Source of the DNA: an uncultured Peptostreptococcaceae bacterium
Lineage (GTDB): Bacteria > Bacillota > Clostridia > Peptostreptococcales > Anaerovoracaceae
NCBI GenBank assembly: GCA_910588185.1
Contig: CAJUQR010000006.1
Coordinates: 112,605 to 160,651, forward strand
Direction: 5' to 3'
Length of the DNA: 48,047 nt
Shown: piece by piece, positions 1 to 5,850 of the stretch
Position numbering within the stretch: position 1 is the first letter of the stretch
How the letters are laid out: each line of letters begins with the position of its first letter
Translations under genes and position numbers: made by a program
Notes under the pieces: generated by a model
What the model was told of the DNA's origin: nothing
Databases searched by the model: none
The model's input: only the letters and a program-made list of their open reading frames with translations

Positions 1-565
1 CTATGCCGCCGAAGCTGAACTTGGTCTTAGAAGCTTTCTTGGCTGACTTTTCTACAGTATCTGTTATATCGCCCATGGCATTTTTGACTAATTTGCCGTT
101 GGCTTTGATACCGTCGCCCATGCCTTCGGATATGTAGCCTCCTAGTTTTTTCATAACTTTGGATGGGGATGAAATCTCAAGTCTCTTTCTTGCAACTGAT
201 TCTATATTTCCGAATACATCATAAGTTATGATGTCAATATCTAGTTTTGACCCTTTTATTCCTTTTACTAATCCCTCTCCTATACATGCACCAATTTTTT
301 TTGCGGCAGTTTCGATGGTCGCTTTTTCTCCGTCAATTGCTTTTGCAATTTTTCCCATTTGCTTTTTTACAGTATTGAATTGATTTACAATACCTATCAC
401 AAATGAACCTGCTGAAGCAAATGCTCCAATACCATTGACTACATCTTTAAAAGAAGTTTTACTGATGCTTTTCAATTGTTCTTCTATGCGAGCAACTATC
501 TTTTCAAGCTCTGTTAAAGAATCAAGATTAATATTCAAATCTACTTTTAACTCTTTATTTGCCAT
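1..565 (-). CDS. short phage tail tape-measure-like protein (3' end cut by window edge)
   Basis: The frame is open for 188 residues and runs off the left edge. The start is ATG at 565, preceded by GGAGAAAAA. The first 75 residues look like the amphipathic helical N-terminus of a tail length-tape protein (alternating Lys/Glu, with a hydrophobic Gly/Ala stretch at 45-60). Residues 133-155 carry SPSKVMKKLGGYISEGMGDG, the SPS-(K/R)-V-x-x-x-x-G-x-x-x-x-x-G pattern common in C-terminal parts of phage tape measure proteins. In normal tape measures that motif lies hundreds of residues in, so this copy looks very short or internally deleted. It is the last visible gene of the leftward tail operon. Alternatives are a tail-associated hypothetical protein or a decayed remnant. 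Confidence 0.6.
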   Translation of the reverse strand, partial: MANKELKVDLNINLDSLTELEKIVARIEEQLKSISKTSFKDVVNGIGAFASAGSFVIGIVNQFNTVKKQMGKIAKAIDGEKATIETAAKKIGACIGEGLVKGIKGSKLDIDIITYDVFGNIESVARKRLEISSPSKVMKKLGGYISEGMGDGIKANGKLVKNAMGDITDTVEKSAKKASKTKFSFGGI

Positions 566-599
566 TTTTTCTCCTTTCGTTATATTTTTTAAATACTTC

Positions 600-628
600 T
601 TCTGTTTTTAATGTTTTTGTTATATAAT
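600..628 (+). promoter_or_regulatory. promoter of module copy 1
   Basis: A TATAAT -10 box lies at 623-628, with a weak TTCTGT -35 seventeen bases upstream (600-605). It lies 30 bp before the ATG at 658, which has AGGAGG at 645-650. The second copy keeps the same layout. Confidence 0.6.
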
Positions 629-657
629 TAAACTAATTTTTAGCAGGAGGTTAACAT

Positions 658-1226
658 ATGTACATATATACTTACAGTCCATATAGCACATTAATTGCCT
701 TAATTCTTTTTGCTCTTATATGCTTCTGTGCATACTTTCATATGACTATATTTGTAATCATACGGGCTCATCTAAAATTCTTACCTTTTTACAACAAGCT
801 TGAAAAAGAATATAACGCCAAATATCCCACTGTTATGAATGATATATATGGTTTGCAGTCTTTTAATATTGATGAAAGAGATGACCTTGAAACATTTTTT
901 TTGTCTCAGATTCCTCTTTTCACATAGTAAGCAGTACCAGACCTGATTTACATGTTGAATTACCCTTTGAAGCTGTTCTTTACCATGGTTGCCATATAGA
1001 TATATATTCAAAATATGACTATAATTACCGTATATATTTAGGGATTCTAATCGACAATAATAAAATATTAAAAGTTGCCTTTGACACTTTAGAATACAAC
1101 CATAGAATTGATAAAAAATACGGTGCACGTTTAAGCGGTGAAGAGCTATATAGCTTCATAAAGGAAAACTTTATAGATGAAGAAACATATGAACAGTCTC
1201 CACTTTGCTTTTCTACCTCCCACTAA
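658..1226 (+). CDS. frame-split membrane-anchored hypothetical protein, copy 1 (-1 frameshift at T8)
   Basis: I do not recognise the family. The zero frame gives 89 residues with one membrane segment (about 8-32) and stops at 925-927. At 895-902 lies T8 (ACA TTT TTT TTG). Reading -1 there gives a continuous frame to TAA at 1224-1226 and a 189-residue protein. Residues after the shift (FVSDSSFHIVSSTRPDL) are identical to copy 2, although the sequence later diverges. The C-terminal half carries LEYNHRID and LSGEELY motifs, also shared. A strong AGGAGG site lies 7 bases before the ATG. Synthesis could use ribosomal -1 slippage on T TTT TTT or polymerase slippage adding one U. If neither occurs, the gene makes only a short membrane peptide. 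The function is unknown; its position inside a tail operon suggests a moron-type accessory gene. Confidence 0.6.
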
Positions 1227-1302
1227 TTCTCGCAAATCCATATCCAATAGCTGGATGAATGTTGAACATGGTTTTGCTATATATAATATTTAAAGACACT
1301 AG

Positions 1303-1385
1303 AAACCCCAATCACAGCCGGCTTGTGACTGGGGTTTATTTATGTCCTTGCAAAGCGTTTCATATTTATGCAGCGCTTTGCAAGG
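1303..1385 (+). terminator. double hairpin ending module copy 1
   Basis: The first hairpin (1303-1337) has AAACCCCA/TGGGGTTT arms around a GCCGGC core and is followed by ATTTAT. The second (1346-1357 with 1374-1385) is a perfect 12-bp CCTTGCAAAGCG stem with a 16-base loop. The first resembles a rho-independent terminator. The second has no T run and may be a separate structural element. Confidence 0.6.
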
Positions 1386-1430
1386 GCATAAATGTGTATT
1401 TTTCAACCTCTCCTTTCGTTATATTTTATT

Positions 1431-1459
1431 ATTCTTCTTTACTTACTTTGTGATATAAT
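1431..1459 (+). promoter_or_regulatory. promoter of module copy 2
   Basis: TATAAT at 1454-1459 follows a TTCTTC-like -35 region near 1432. AGGAGG at 1472-1477 lies 7 bases before the ATG at 1485. The arrangement matches copy 1. Confidence 0.55.
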
Positions 1460-1484
1460 AAGTAATAATTTAGGAGGTTTTATT

Positions 1485-2020
1485 ATGTATATGTATCTTG
1501 GTCAGACACCTGCATACGTTCCTTTCATCATTATTTTTGGGTTTGCATTGATATGCTTCTGTGCATACTTTCATATGACTATAGTTGCAATCATACTGGC
1601 TCATCTAAAATTCTTACCTTTTTACAACAAGCTTGAAAAAGAGTGTAATGCAAAATACCCTACTGTTATGGATGGTATAACTGGTTTGCGTTCTTTCAAT
1701 GTTGATACAAGAGATGAGCTTGAAACATTTTTTTTGTATCAGATTCTTCATTTCATATAGTAAGCAGCACTCGACCTGATTTACAGATTGAAATACCTTA
1801 CAAATCTGTTATCTGTCAAGCTTGCGATATGAATGTATATTCAAAATATGATTATGAATATTATATTGATATAACCTTTAAAACAGGACGTAAAAAAGAG
1901 AATCTTAGTTTTCATACATTAGAATATAATCATAGAATTGATAAAATATACGGTACGCGTCTAAGTGGTGAAGAATTATATAACTTCATAACAAAAAATT
2001 TTAAAGAAGAAAAGTTATAA
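1485..2020 (+). CDS. frame-split membrane-anchored hypothetical protein, copy 2 (-1 frameshift at T8)
   Basis: This is a paralogue of the gene at 658. The start is ATG at 1485, chosen for its AGGAGG site; the longer upstream frame has no ribosome binding site. The zero frame stops at 1758-1760 after 91 residues. T8 at 1728-1735 occupies the same codon context as in copy 1, and the -1 frame runs open to TAA at 2018-2020, giving 178 residues. The N-terminal half has one membrane segment (about 9-33) followed by HLKFLPFYNKLEKE, shared with copy 1. The C-terminal half keeps YSKYDY, TLEYNHRID and LSGEELYNF, but the stretch between is strongly divergent and still free of stops. That pattern suggests the shifted frame has been under selection. 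Function unknown. Confidence 0.6.
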
Positions 2021-2123
2021 TAAAACCACCAATTCTAACCTCCCACTAATTCTCGCAAATCCACATCCAATAGCTGGATGAATGTTGAACATGGTTTTGC
2101 TCTAAAATATTTAAGGGCACTAA

Positions 2124-2207
2124 AAACCCCAATCACAGCCGGCTTGTGACTGGGATTTTGTTTATGTCCTTGCAAAGCGTTTCATATTTATGCAGCGCTT
2201 TGCAAGA
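2124..2207 (+). terminator. double hairpin ending module copy 2
   Basis: These are the same two hairpins as in copy 1: an AAACCCCA stem around GCCGGC (from 2124) followed by GATTTTG, then the CCTTGCAAAGCG stem (2168-2179 with 2196-2207). Confidence 0.6.
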
Positions 2208-2243
2208 GCATATAACTAATATGTTAATATTGCTTTCTGTGGG

Positions 2244-2390
2244 TATCCAAATTCTTTAAAAATCAGGAATTTGGATATCATTTTTGCGAATTTTGGTTGC
2301 CTTTTATCTCTCATTCCTGATGTTTTCATCTCTCAAAACACTGAATCAATAGCAAGACAAGGCTCTCCTGTTAAGAAAGCCTTGTCTTTT
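2244..2390. terminator. two hairpins between the duplicated module and holin
   Basis: The stretch 2211-2420 has no convincing gene. An 11-bp perfect stem, TATCCAAATTC with GAATTTGGATA, occupies 2244-2254/2267-2277. A second 11-bp stem, AAGACAAGGCT with AGCCTTGTCTT, occupies 2354-2364/2378-2388 and is followed by TT on the plus strand. They probably end transcripts from the plus-strand module, and perhaps part of the transcript coming leftward from the holin. Confidence 0.5.
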
Positions 2391-2420
2391 ATCTATATAA
2401 ATCCTTCTAATGAAGGTATT

Positions 2421-2894
2421 CTACTTGGAAGCGAGCTGCTCCTGTTCTTCTCCTGTGCCTGCCACGCTATCTATATTCTTTTCTGCGATTGCAAGCCCTC
2501 TTATCAACACTTCCGGAACTTGTACACCCATTTCTACAAGATTTTCTGCTATACTTCGTGCTTCATTGACTATGAGCATCGCCAGCGTGAGCCAACCTAA
2601 ATAATTTGCCGAATCTAAAGAAATTCCCATTTCTGTTCCCATTATCATCAGGTTTTGACCCGTAAGGAATGCTACAAATATGAGCACCCAATAGCCGAGT
2701 TTTTTACATATGCCCTTAAGTCCGTCGATGCTGGACTCCTTTTTGCAAATCCTTGCTTTGCAGGTTCCGGTTATCCAGTCGAGAATATTAAATATAAGGA
2801 ATGTTACAAGCACCGTGCCATACTGATCAAAAATTTTGGTGAAGATTGCTAAAATCGCTCCCACTGTGAGGTTGTATCCATCTAATAATCTCAT
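2421..2894 (-). CDS. phage holin (phage_holin_4 / toxin-secretion holin family)
   Basis: This 157-residue protein matches the phage lysis holin family that includes BlyA- and TcdE-like proteins. It has hydrophobic segments near 12-40 (with the family feature FNILDWITG at 34-42), 68-85 and 98-115. The C-terminus is charged and Glu-rich. Holins form membrane pores that release an endolysin or cytoplasmic toxins. The ATG at 2894 overlaps the stop of the preceding frame by ATGA and is preceded by GGAGGAG, so translation is probably coupled to the frameshifted chaperone. A holin between the chaperone and the tape measure is unusual, since lysis genes normally follow the tail genes. No endolysin is visible in the window. 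Confidence 0.8.
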   Translation of the reverse strand: MRLLDGYNLTVGAILAIFTKIFDQYGTVLVTFLIFNILDWITGTCKARICKKESSIDGLKGICKKLGYWVLIFVAFLTGQNLMIMGTEMGISLDSANYLGWLTLAMLIVNEARSIAENLVEMGVQVPEVLIRGLAIAEKNIDSVAGTGEEQEQLASK

Positions 2895-3585
2895 ATCTCC
2901 TCCTTTTTAAGCTGCAGATTGTATTCACGCACATAAGCTTCAAAAATCTGAGCAGATCTGCGGCTCTGTTCCTCGCAGGATATCTGCTCAGGAAACAGAT
3001 CGAAAGGAGCATCCGGATACGAATTGCTTTCAGAAAAGGCACATCCGATGGAATGAGTAAAGTACACTCCCATCATCCAGCATTGGAAGTTTACCTGCTC
3101 AATTTCTCTTTTCTGCCTTAGCTGATCAGCCTTTATATAAGGCGCCAGCTTGACTGGGTTCATATACCAAAAGTCATTTGCCGGCACCCCTATAAGGATT
3201 GCGGCAGGAAGCCATTCATTTAAAACAGCCTCCTTAAACGAACTATAGTTTTCCGTTTTTCTTGCCTTTTCGCTTCCTTCTGAGCCTTGTCTTTTCAAGT
3301 TTTCTTCTGCGACTACGCTCTGAGAGCTCGAAAAAAACCGCTTTCCTCTACAGCACTGCTGATGTCTTCCATAATTTCATCAAAACTGCCGCCTGAAGCT
3401 ACATGCGCTTCTATTTCACTGCCTGCTTTTTCTACATCCCCGCCCATAGCAAGTGCCAGAAAAGCCCTGACTGTCGAAAGAACTTTTTTATCCATTTCTG
3501 TAAAAGATGCTCCAAGCTCCTCAAGTGCGCACATTGCGTTGAAATTTAATTCAGGAATTCTGTATTCGCTGTTGTTAATTTTCAT
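2891..3585 (-). CDS. tail assembly chaperone, -1 frameshift extended form (GT-like)
   Basis: Ribosomes that slip -1 on the T7 run at 3331-3337 leave the 90-residue chaperone frame after about 85 residues and enter the downstream frame, which ends at 2891. The fusion is about 231 residues. The join runs through 11 codons with no stop before the TTG at 3298, which therefore need not be a real start. The downstream part is rich in charged helices and Trp/Tyr (NDFWYMNP, near the middle). Siphophage tail operons commonly make G and GT chaperones this way; GT is known to bridge tape measure and tail tube subunits. Position directly after the tail tube gene fits exactly. Confidence 0.75.
3313..3585 (-). 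CDS. tail assembly chaperone, short form (G-like)
   Basis: This 90-residue acidic protein has ATG at 3585 with GGGAGGG before it. It lies 24 bp after the tail tube gene, the usual place for the tail assembly chaperone. Sequence features are an early ELNFNAMCALEELGAS segment and a helical C-terminus ending GFFRALRA. The terminal GGT TTT TTT CGA contains the slip site. The identification rests on size, position and the frameshift layout more than on a strong motif. Confidence 0.7.
   Translation of the reverse strand: MKINNSEYRIPELNFNAMCALEELGASFTEMDKKVLSTVRAFLALAMGGDVEKAGSEIEAHVASGGSFDEIMEDISSAVEESGFFRALRA
3331..3340 (-). promoter_or_regulatory. -1 ribosomal slippery site (T7) of the chaperone gene
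   Basis: On the minus strand the sequence is GGT TTT TTT CGA, a U UUU UUU heptamer in the X-XXY-YYZ register. A zero-frame TAG follows five codons later, and the -1 frame is open for over 140 codons. Confidence 0.75.
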
Positions 3586-3609
3586 ATTTTTCCCTCCCTG
3601 TTTTCTAAA

Positions 3610-3993
3610 TTATGCTACTGCGATTTCGCTGCTTGGCAGTACAGAAATCTTCATATCAACTGCTGCGTTGAGACCTGCTCCTGCTACTGCAACAGAGTGA
3701 GAACCTGTGAATGTGAAAGTTCCGTTTGTTCCAAACTCTACAGAGTAAGTAAGAGTTTCGCCTTCCTGACCTTTGAGTGCTTCAAAAGCATCCTTATCAT
3801 AATTTGCTAAAAATTCCATAGCTGCAAGAGCCTTTACTCCCGGTATGAATTTCTGCACTGTGTCAGCTAAAGTAGTTACATCAATAGCTGCAGGTGCTGC
3901 TCCTAAATCAGGGAATGATTTGATGTTGACTGTTGTTACTGCGTCTTCGCCTTTCTTAATTTTTAAAACTGTTCCTTGTGTACTAATTGCCAT
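3610..3993 (-). CDS. phage tail tube (major tail) protein
   Basis: This 127-residue, beta-rich protein has ATG at 3993 after GGAGAAATAA. It opens with MAISTQGTVLKIKKG, a common start for short siphophage tail tube proteins. The features VTTLAD, FLANYDKDAFEALK and the GTFTFTGSHSVAVAGAGLNAA segment fit the tube fold family. It would polymerise into the tail tube. No sheath gene accompanies it, so a flexible non-contractile tail is implied. It is the first structural gene after the 55-aa ORF. Confidence 0.8.
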   Translation of the reverse strand: MAISTQGTVLKIKKGEDAVTTVNIKSFPDLGAAPAAIDVTTLADTVQKFIPGVKALAAMEFLANYDKDAFEALKGQEGETLTYSVEFGTNGTFTFTGSHSVAVAGAGLNAAVDMKISVLPSSEIAVA

Positions 3994-4066
3994 AATATTA
4001 TTTCTCCTTTTCTTTATATTTTTAATTTTGCGGCTTATAAGGCGTGCCGCTTCGCCTGTTTAATAT

Positions 4067-4234
4067 TTAATTTGAGATTTTTTTCAAGTATGCGGTGGTG
4101 TCCTTTTTAAGATTTCCGTAGCTTTCGTATATTGTAGTTTCGATGCTGATTATTTCCCAGCCTTCCGTAAGCATGGCTGAAAGCTCGGTTTCCATGTAAC
4201 CCGTCTCACCTGAAATACATTTTACCTGTATCAT
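4067..4234 (-). CDS. small hypothetical phage protein (55 aa)
   Basis: This is a short frame starting at ATG 4234 with AAGGAGATT just upstream, ending TAA at 4067. The product begins MIQVKCISGETGYMETEL and contains EGWEIISIETTIYESYG. This pattern (sheet, helix, then 'EGWEIIS') is common in small proteins of unknown function in mobile elements, where DUF4177-like folds show it. It lies 73 bp ahead of the tail tube gene and is the first good gene of the leftward operon. Confidence 0.65.
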   Translation of the reverse strand: MIQVKCISGETGYMETELSAMLTEGWEIISIETTIYESYGNLKKDTTAYLKKISN

Positions 4235-4560
4235 AATCTCCTTCCTTTCTCTCCGGTTCCGATAGCAGTTGGCTCTGCTTCATAGGCTCTTTCGCCTCCC
4301 CGATTTCCTCCGGGACGCACCATGGTGTGACCCGGCAATGCGTAAGTATCATTATCCTCTCAAAGCCTCATCGCCTTAGGATTCGCCTTTTAACCTATTT
4401 TGTACAGTAGTGTTTATCGCATGATCGGCGCACTTGCACTTTGGCTCATCTCTGAAAGAACGTACCGGACCGGTAACTATTAAATTGTAAATTTGTTCTG
4501 TTTTTCATATTGTGTCCTATTTGGTACCATTCGTCACAATTTTCTTTGTCCTCTCGGGAC
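4235..4560 (-). other. long, GC-richer leader of the tail operon, possibly structured RNA
   Basis: From the likely start site near 4560 to the first good ATG (4234) there are about 325 bases without a convincing gene. The part 4240-4480 is richer in G+C than its surroundings. It includes a hairpin at 4310-4335 (CCGGG/CCCGG outer stem, CACC/GGTG inner stem, two mismatches). Tiny frames exist, such as a 20-codon one at 4446-4508, but their ribosome binding sites are weak. I match it to no riboswitch class. Possibilities are an antitermination leader, a small RNA, or decayed coding sequence. Confidence 0.4.
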
Positions 4561-4652
4561 ATTTTAATAATATCATGTCCGTTTTGGTCTGTCAACACTT
4601 TTTTTAACAAATTTTTCTAAAATTTTTCTTGCATTTTTGTCCTAAATGGTCT
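4513..4652. promoter_or_regulatory. four-operator array of the element's switch
   Basis: Four 15-bp sites share TGTCC-N5-GG: TGTCCTATTTGGTAC (4513-4527), TGTCCTCTCGGGACA (4547-4561, the best palindrome), TGTCCGTTTTGGTCT (4576-4590) and TGTCCTAAATGGTCT (4638-4652). Centres are 34, 29 and 62 bp apart. Site 3 fills the spacer of the leftward promoter, site 2 covers its start region, and site 4 fills the spacer of the rightward promoter. They are the obvious targets of the XRE repressor encoded at 4690. Confidence 0.75.
4567..4595 (-). promoter_or_regulatory. leftward (tail operon) promoter
   Basis: On the minus strand, TTGACA (4590-4595), a 17-bp spacer and TATTAT (4567-4572) form a near-consensus sigma-A promoter. 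Operator 3 lies within its spacer. Confidence 0.8.
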
Positions 4653-4657
4653 ATAAT
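4629..4657 (+). promoter_or_regulatory. rightward (repressor) promoter
   Basis: TTGCAT (4629-4634), a 17-bp spacer and TATAAT (4652-4657). Operator 4 occupies the spacer and touches the -10 box, which suggests autorepression. Confidence 0.8.
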
Positions 4658-4689
4658 TATGATATACCAATTGAAAGGGCGTTTTTAAA

Positions 4690-5148
4690 ATGAATAATAA
4701 TGAGGCAAAATTGTATGAAATAATAGGTTCAATGCTCAGGGATGCACGTATAAGAAGTGGTTTCACTCTCGAACAGGCAGGCGAAAAGATAGGCGTTATC
4801 GCCAAGACCATTCAGCGCTATGAGACCGGCGAGAGAAAAATCAGCTTGGATAAACTTATGGAGCTTACTGCCCTATTTGGAACAGACTATACATCTTTTG
4901 TCGCAGCCGCCAAAAGACGCCTCAAAGAAAGTGTTTCTGACTCTGATGATTCTCAATTTTCAGAGCCCATCAATACGAATTCACAGCAAGATGTATATTA
5001 TCTTGACGATGAAGCAAGAGAAATTGCACAGCAAGTGTACGAAAGACCTGAACTTCGTATGTTGTTCAGCGCATCAAAAAACGTAAGCGCCGAGGACTTG
5101 ACAGCCGTAATTGCGCTTGTAAATCGAATGAAGAAAGAAGATGATTAA
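4690..5148 (+). CDS. XRE-family repressor of the phage-like element
   Basis: This 152-residue protein has an N-terminal helix-turn-helix of the XRE/Cro-CI type (about 10-65; TLEQAGEKIGVIAKTIQRYE with GERKISLDKL). A linker and an acidic C-terminal helical part (YYLDDEAREIAQQVYERPEL) follow. It should bind the TGTCC-N5-GGwmw sites upstream and shut off both promoters. It is followed 2 bp later by an ImmA-type peptidase gene, the arrangement of the ImmR/ImmA pair of ICEBs1, in which the peptidase cleaves the repressor. There is no S24 peptidase domain, so relief through the neighbour is more likely than RecA-driven self-cleavage. Confidence 0.85.
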   Translation: MNNNEAKLYEIIGSMLRDARIRSGFTLEQAGEKIGVIAKTIQRYETGERKISLDKLMELTALFGTDYTSFVAAAKRRLKESVSDSDDSQFSEPINTNSQQDVYYLDDEAREIAQQVYERPELRMLFSASKNVSAEDLTAVIALVNRMKKEDD

Positions 5149-5150
5149 TT

Positions 5151-5486
5151 ATGATAGACTACGACTGCATTAGAGTAGTGCTTATTGATATGCCGCCGTC
5201 TATACACGGTTTTACTATTTCAGATGGCTTTGATTATTATACTATAGTCCTGAATCCTCGTTTAAGTCAGCAAAAACAAGAAGAAACTTATGCCCACGAA
5301 ATTTCTCATATAATGAATGGAGATTTTTCGAGAATGCAGGATATTAACCGTGATTTGCTCGAAGAAATGACAGCAGATCAGCTTGAGACAATAAGACATG
5401 AAGAAAATGTGACGGGTTCCGTCGAGGGACAAAAAGAAGCTCCGAGTTCTGACGATCTCGGAGCTTCTTTTTCTTTGCTCTGCTAA
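5151..5486 (+). CDS. ImmA/IrrE-type metallopeptidase (anti-repressor)
   Basis: This 111-residue protein has HEISH at 49-53, the zinc-binding HExxH of the ImmA/IrrE (DUF955) family, preceded by a strand with 'YYTIVLNPRLS'. In ICEBs1-like elements this enzyme cleaves the cognate repressor after DNA damage or on a peptide signal. It is shorter than typical members; the acidic segment after HEISH (LEEMTADQLETIRHE) could provide the third metal ligand. The last 15 or so codons are formed by a terminator hairpin, so the C-terminus is probably not conserved. It forms an operon with the repressor. Confidence 0.75.
   Translation: MIDYDCIRVVLIDMPPSIHGFTISDGFDYYTIVLNPRLSQQKQEETYAHEISHIMNGDFSRMQDINRDLLEEMTADQLETIRHEENVTGSVEGQKEAPSSDDLGASFSLLC
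5434..5472 (+). terminator. rho-independent terminator inside the end of the peptidase gene
   Basis: A perfect 13-bp stem, AAGAAGCTCCGAG (5434-5446) with CTCGGAGCTTCTT (5457-5469), is followed by TTT. The stop codon of the coding frame lies downstream at 5484-5486. Confidence 0.85.
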
Positions 5487-5488
5487 GG

Positions 5489-5550
5489 TTTTCTCACTAA
5501 ATTTGAAAAATATTGCTTCTTGAGAGAATTTTTCCGATTTAGTGGGAAAA
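5489..5550. repeat. 14-bp inverted repeat after the phage-like element
   Basis: TTTTCTCACTAAAT (5489-5502) pairs with ATTTAGTGGGAAAA (5537-5550) with a single T-G pair, around a 34-base centre. It opens a gene-free stretch (5487-5850) that otherwise holds the 242-bp repeat. It could mark an element boundary, but no matching copy is seen elsewhere in the window. Confidence 0.5.
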
Positions 5551-5572
5551 GGTAAAATAACAACATCAAAAA

Positions 5573-5814
5573 ACCCCGATAAATTGAAAAAATAATAGCT
5601 TTTTGCAGGGTATGAGCCCCGAAAATCTTTGTTTTTTCGTTTAGTTACCAGGGTAGGAAATTCAATAAAATCCTATATTTACTTGTCATATGCTTCATAT
5701 AATACACATTTTTTAAAATTGCAGAAGATTTACCCCTGCGAATTCCTCGATTAAGACATGTTTTTCGGGGTCCTACCCCTGTTAAACACTTAAAAATCGC
5801 ATGTTTTTCGGGGT
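5573..5814. repeat. 240-bp symmetric repeat element, copy 1
   Basis: The element consists of four 39-43-bp units: two in one direction (5573-5611, 5616-5654), a 77-bp centre, then two in the other (5732-5770, 5775-5814). Each unit is ACCC(C)TG, about 20 variable bases, then a box close to TGTTTTTCGGGGT, so its ends can pair ACCCC/GGGGT. Period is 43 bp. A second copy with the same layout is at 11545-11783. It occupies most of the gene-free stretch before the flavoprotein gene. Confidence 0.8.
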
Positions 5815-5850
5815 TCAGCCACATAGCCGACCGCCACCGGATAGAAAAAA

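Larger units (their letters stand above)
569..2210. repeat. tandem duplication of a 0.8-kb gene module (copies 569-1399 and 1410-2210)
   Basis: Both copies begin with TCTCCTTTCGTTATATTTT (569 and 1410). Each contains a promoter, an AGGAGG site and a frame-split gene. Both continue through the shared flank CCTCCCACTAATTCTCGCAA and end with the same two hairpins, the second carrying a CTTGCAAAGCG stem. Flanks are nearly identical; the 3' halves of the coding regions have diverged clearly. The unit therefore duplicated as a whole, and its coding part evolved afterwards. It is oriented opposite to the surrounding tail genes, like a phage moron. Confidence 0.9.

Noticed and set aside
781..1128. 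115-codon minus-strand frame over the first module gene
   Set aside because: It is antisense to the frame-split gene, whose promoter, AGGAGG site and paralogue conservation favour the plus strand.
2271..2604. Open frames of 64-109 codons on the plus strand opposite the holin
   Set aside because: They are antisense shadows of the holin gene, with no ribosome binding site or recognisable protein features.
3298..3298. TTG at 3298 as an independent start of the downstream chaperone frame
   Set aside because: No ribosome binding site precedes it, and the frame is open upstream to the T7 slip site, so frameshifting is the simpler reading.
4235..4480. Known riboswitch (c-di-GMP or cobalamin) in the tail operon leader
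   Set aside because: No diagnostic core sequence of either class could be found; only a hairpin and compositional bias are visible.
4382..4508. Tiny overlapping frames in the leader (20 and 11 codons, ATGA overlap) as leader peptides
   Set aside because: Ribosome binding sites are weak and there is no terminator-antiterminator pair after them.
1..5486. Complete prophage with attachment sites
   Set aside because: No integrase, capsid or terminase genes and no direct repeats at the ends are visible; the 14-bp inverted repeat at 5489-5550 is not a direct repeat.
5573..5814. Regularly spaced repeat units with about 20-bp intervals look like a tiny CRISPR array
   Set aside because: Units occur in both orientations around a centre, the intervals of the two loci resemble each other (15 of 20 for the last pair), and no cas genes are present.
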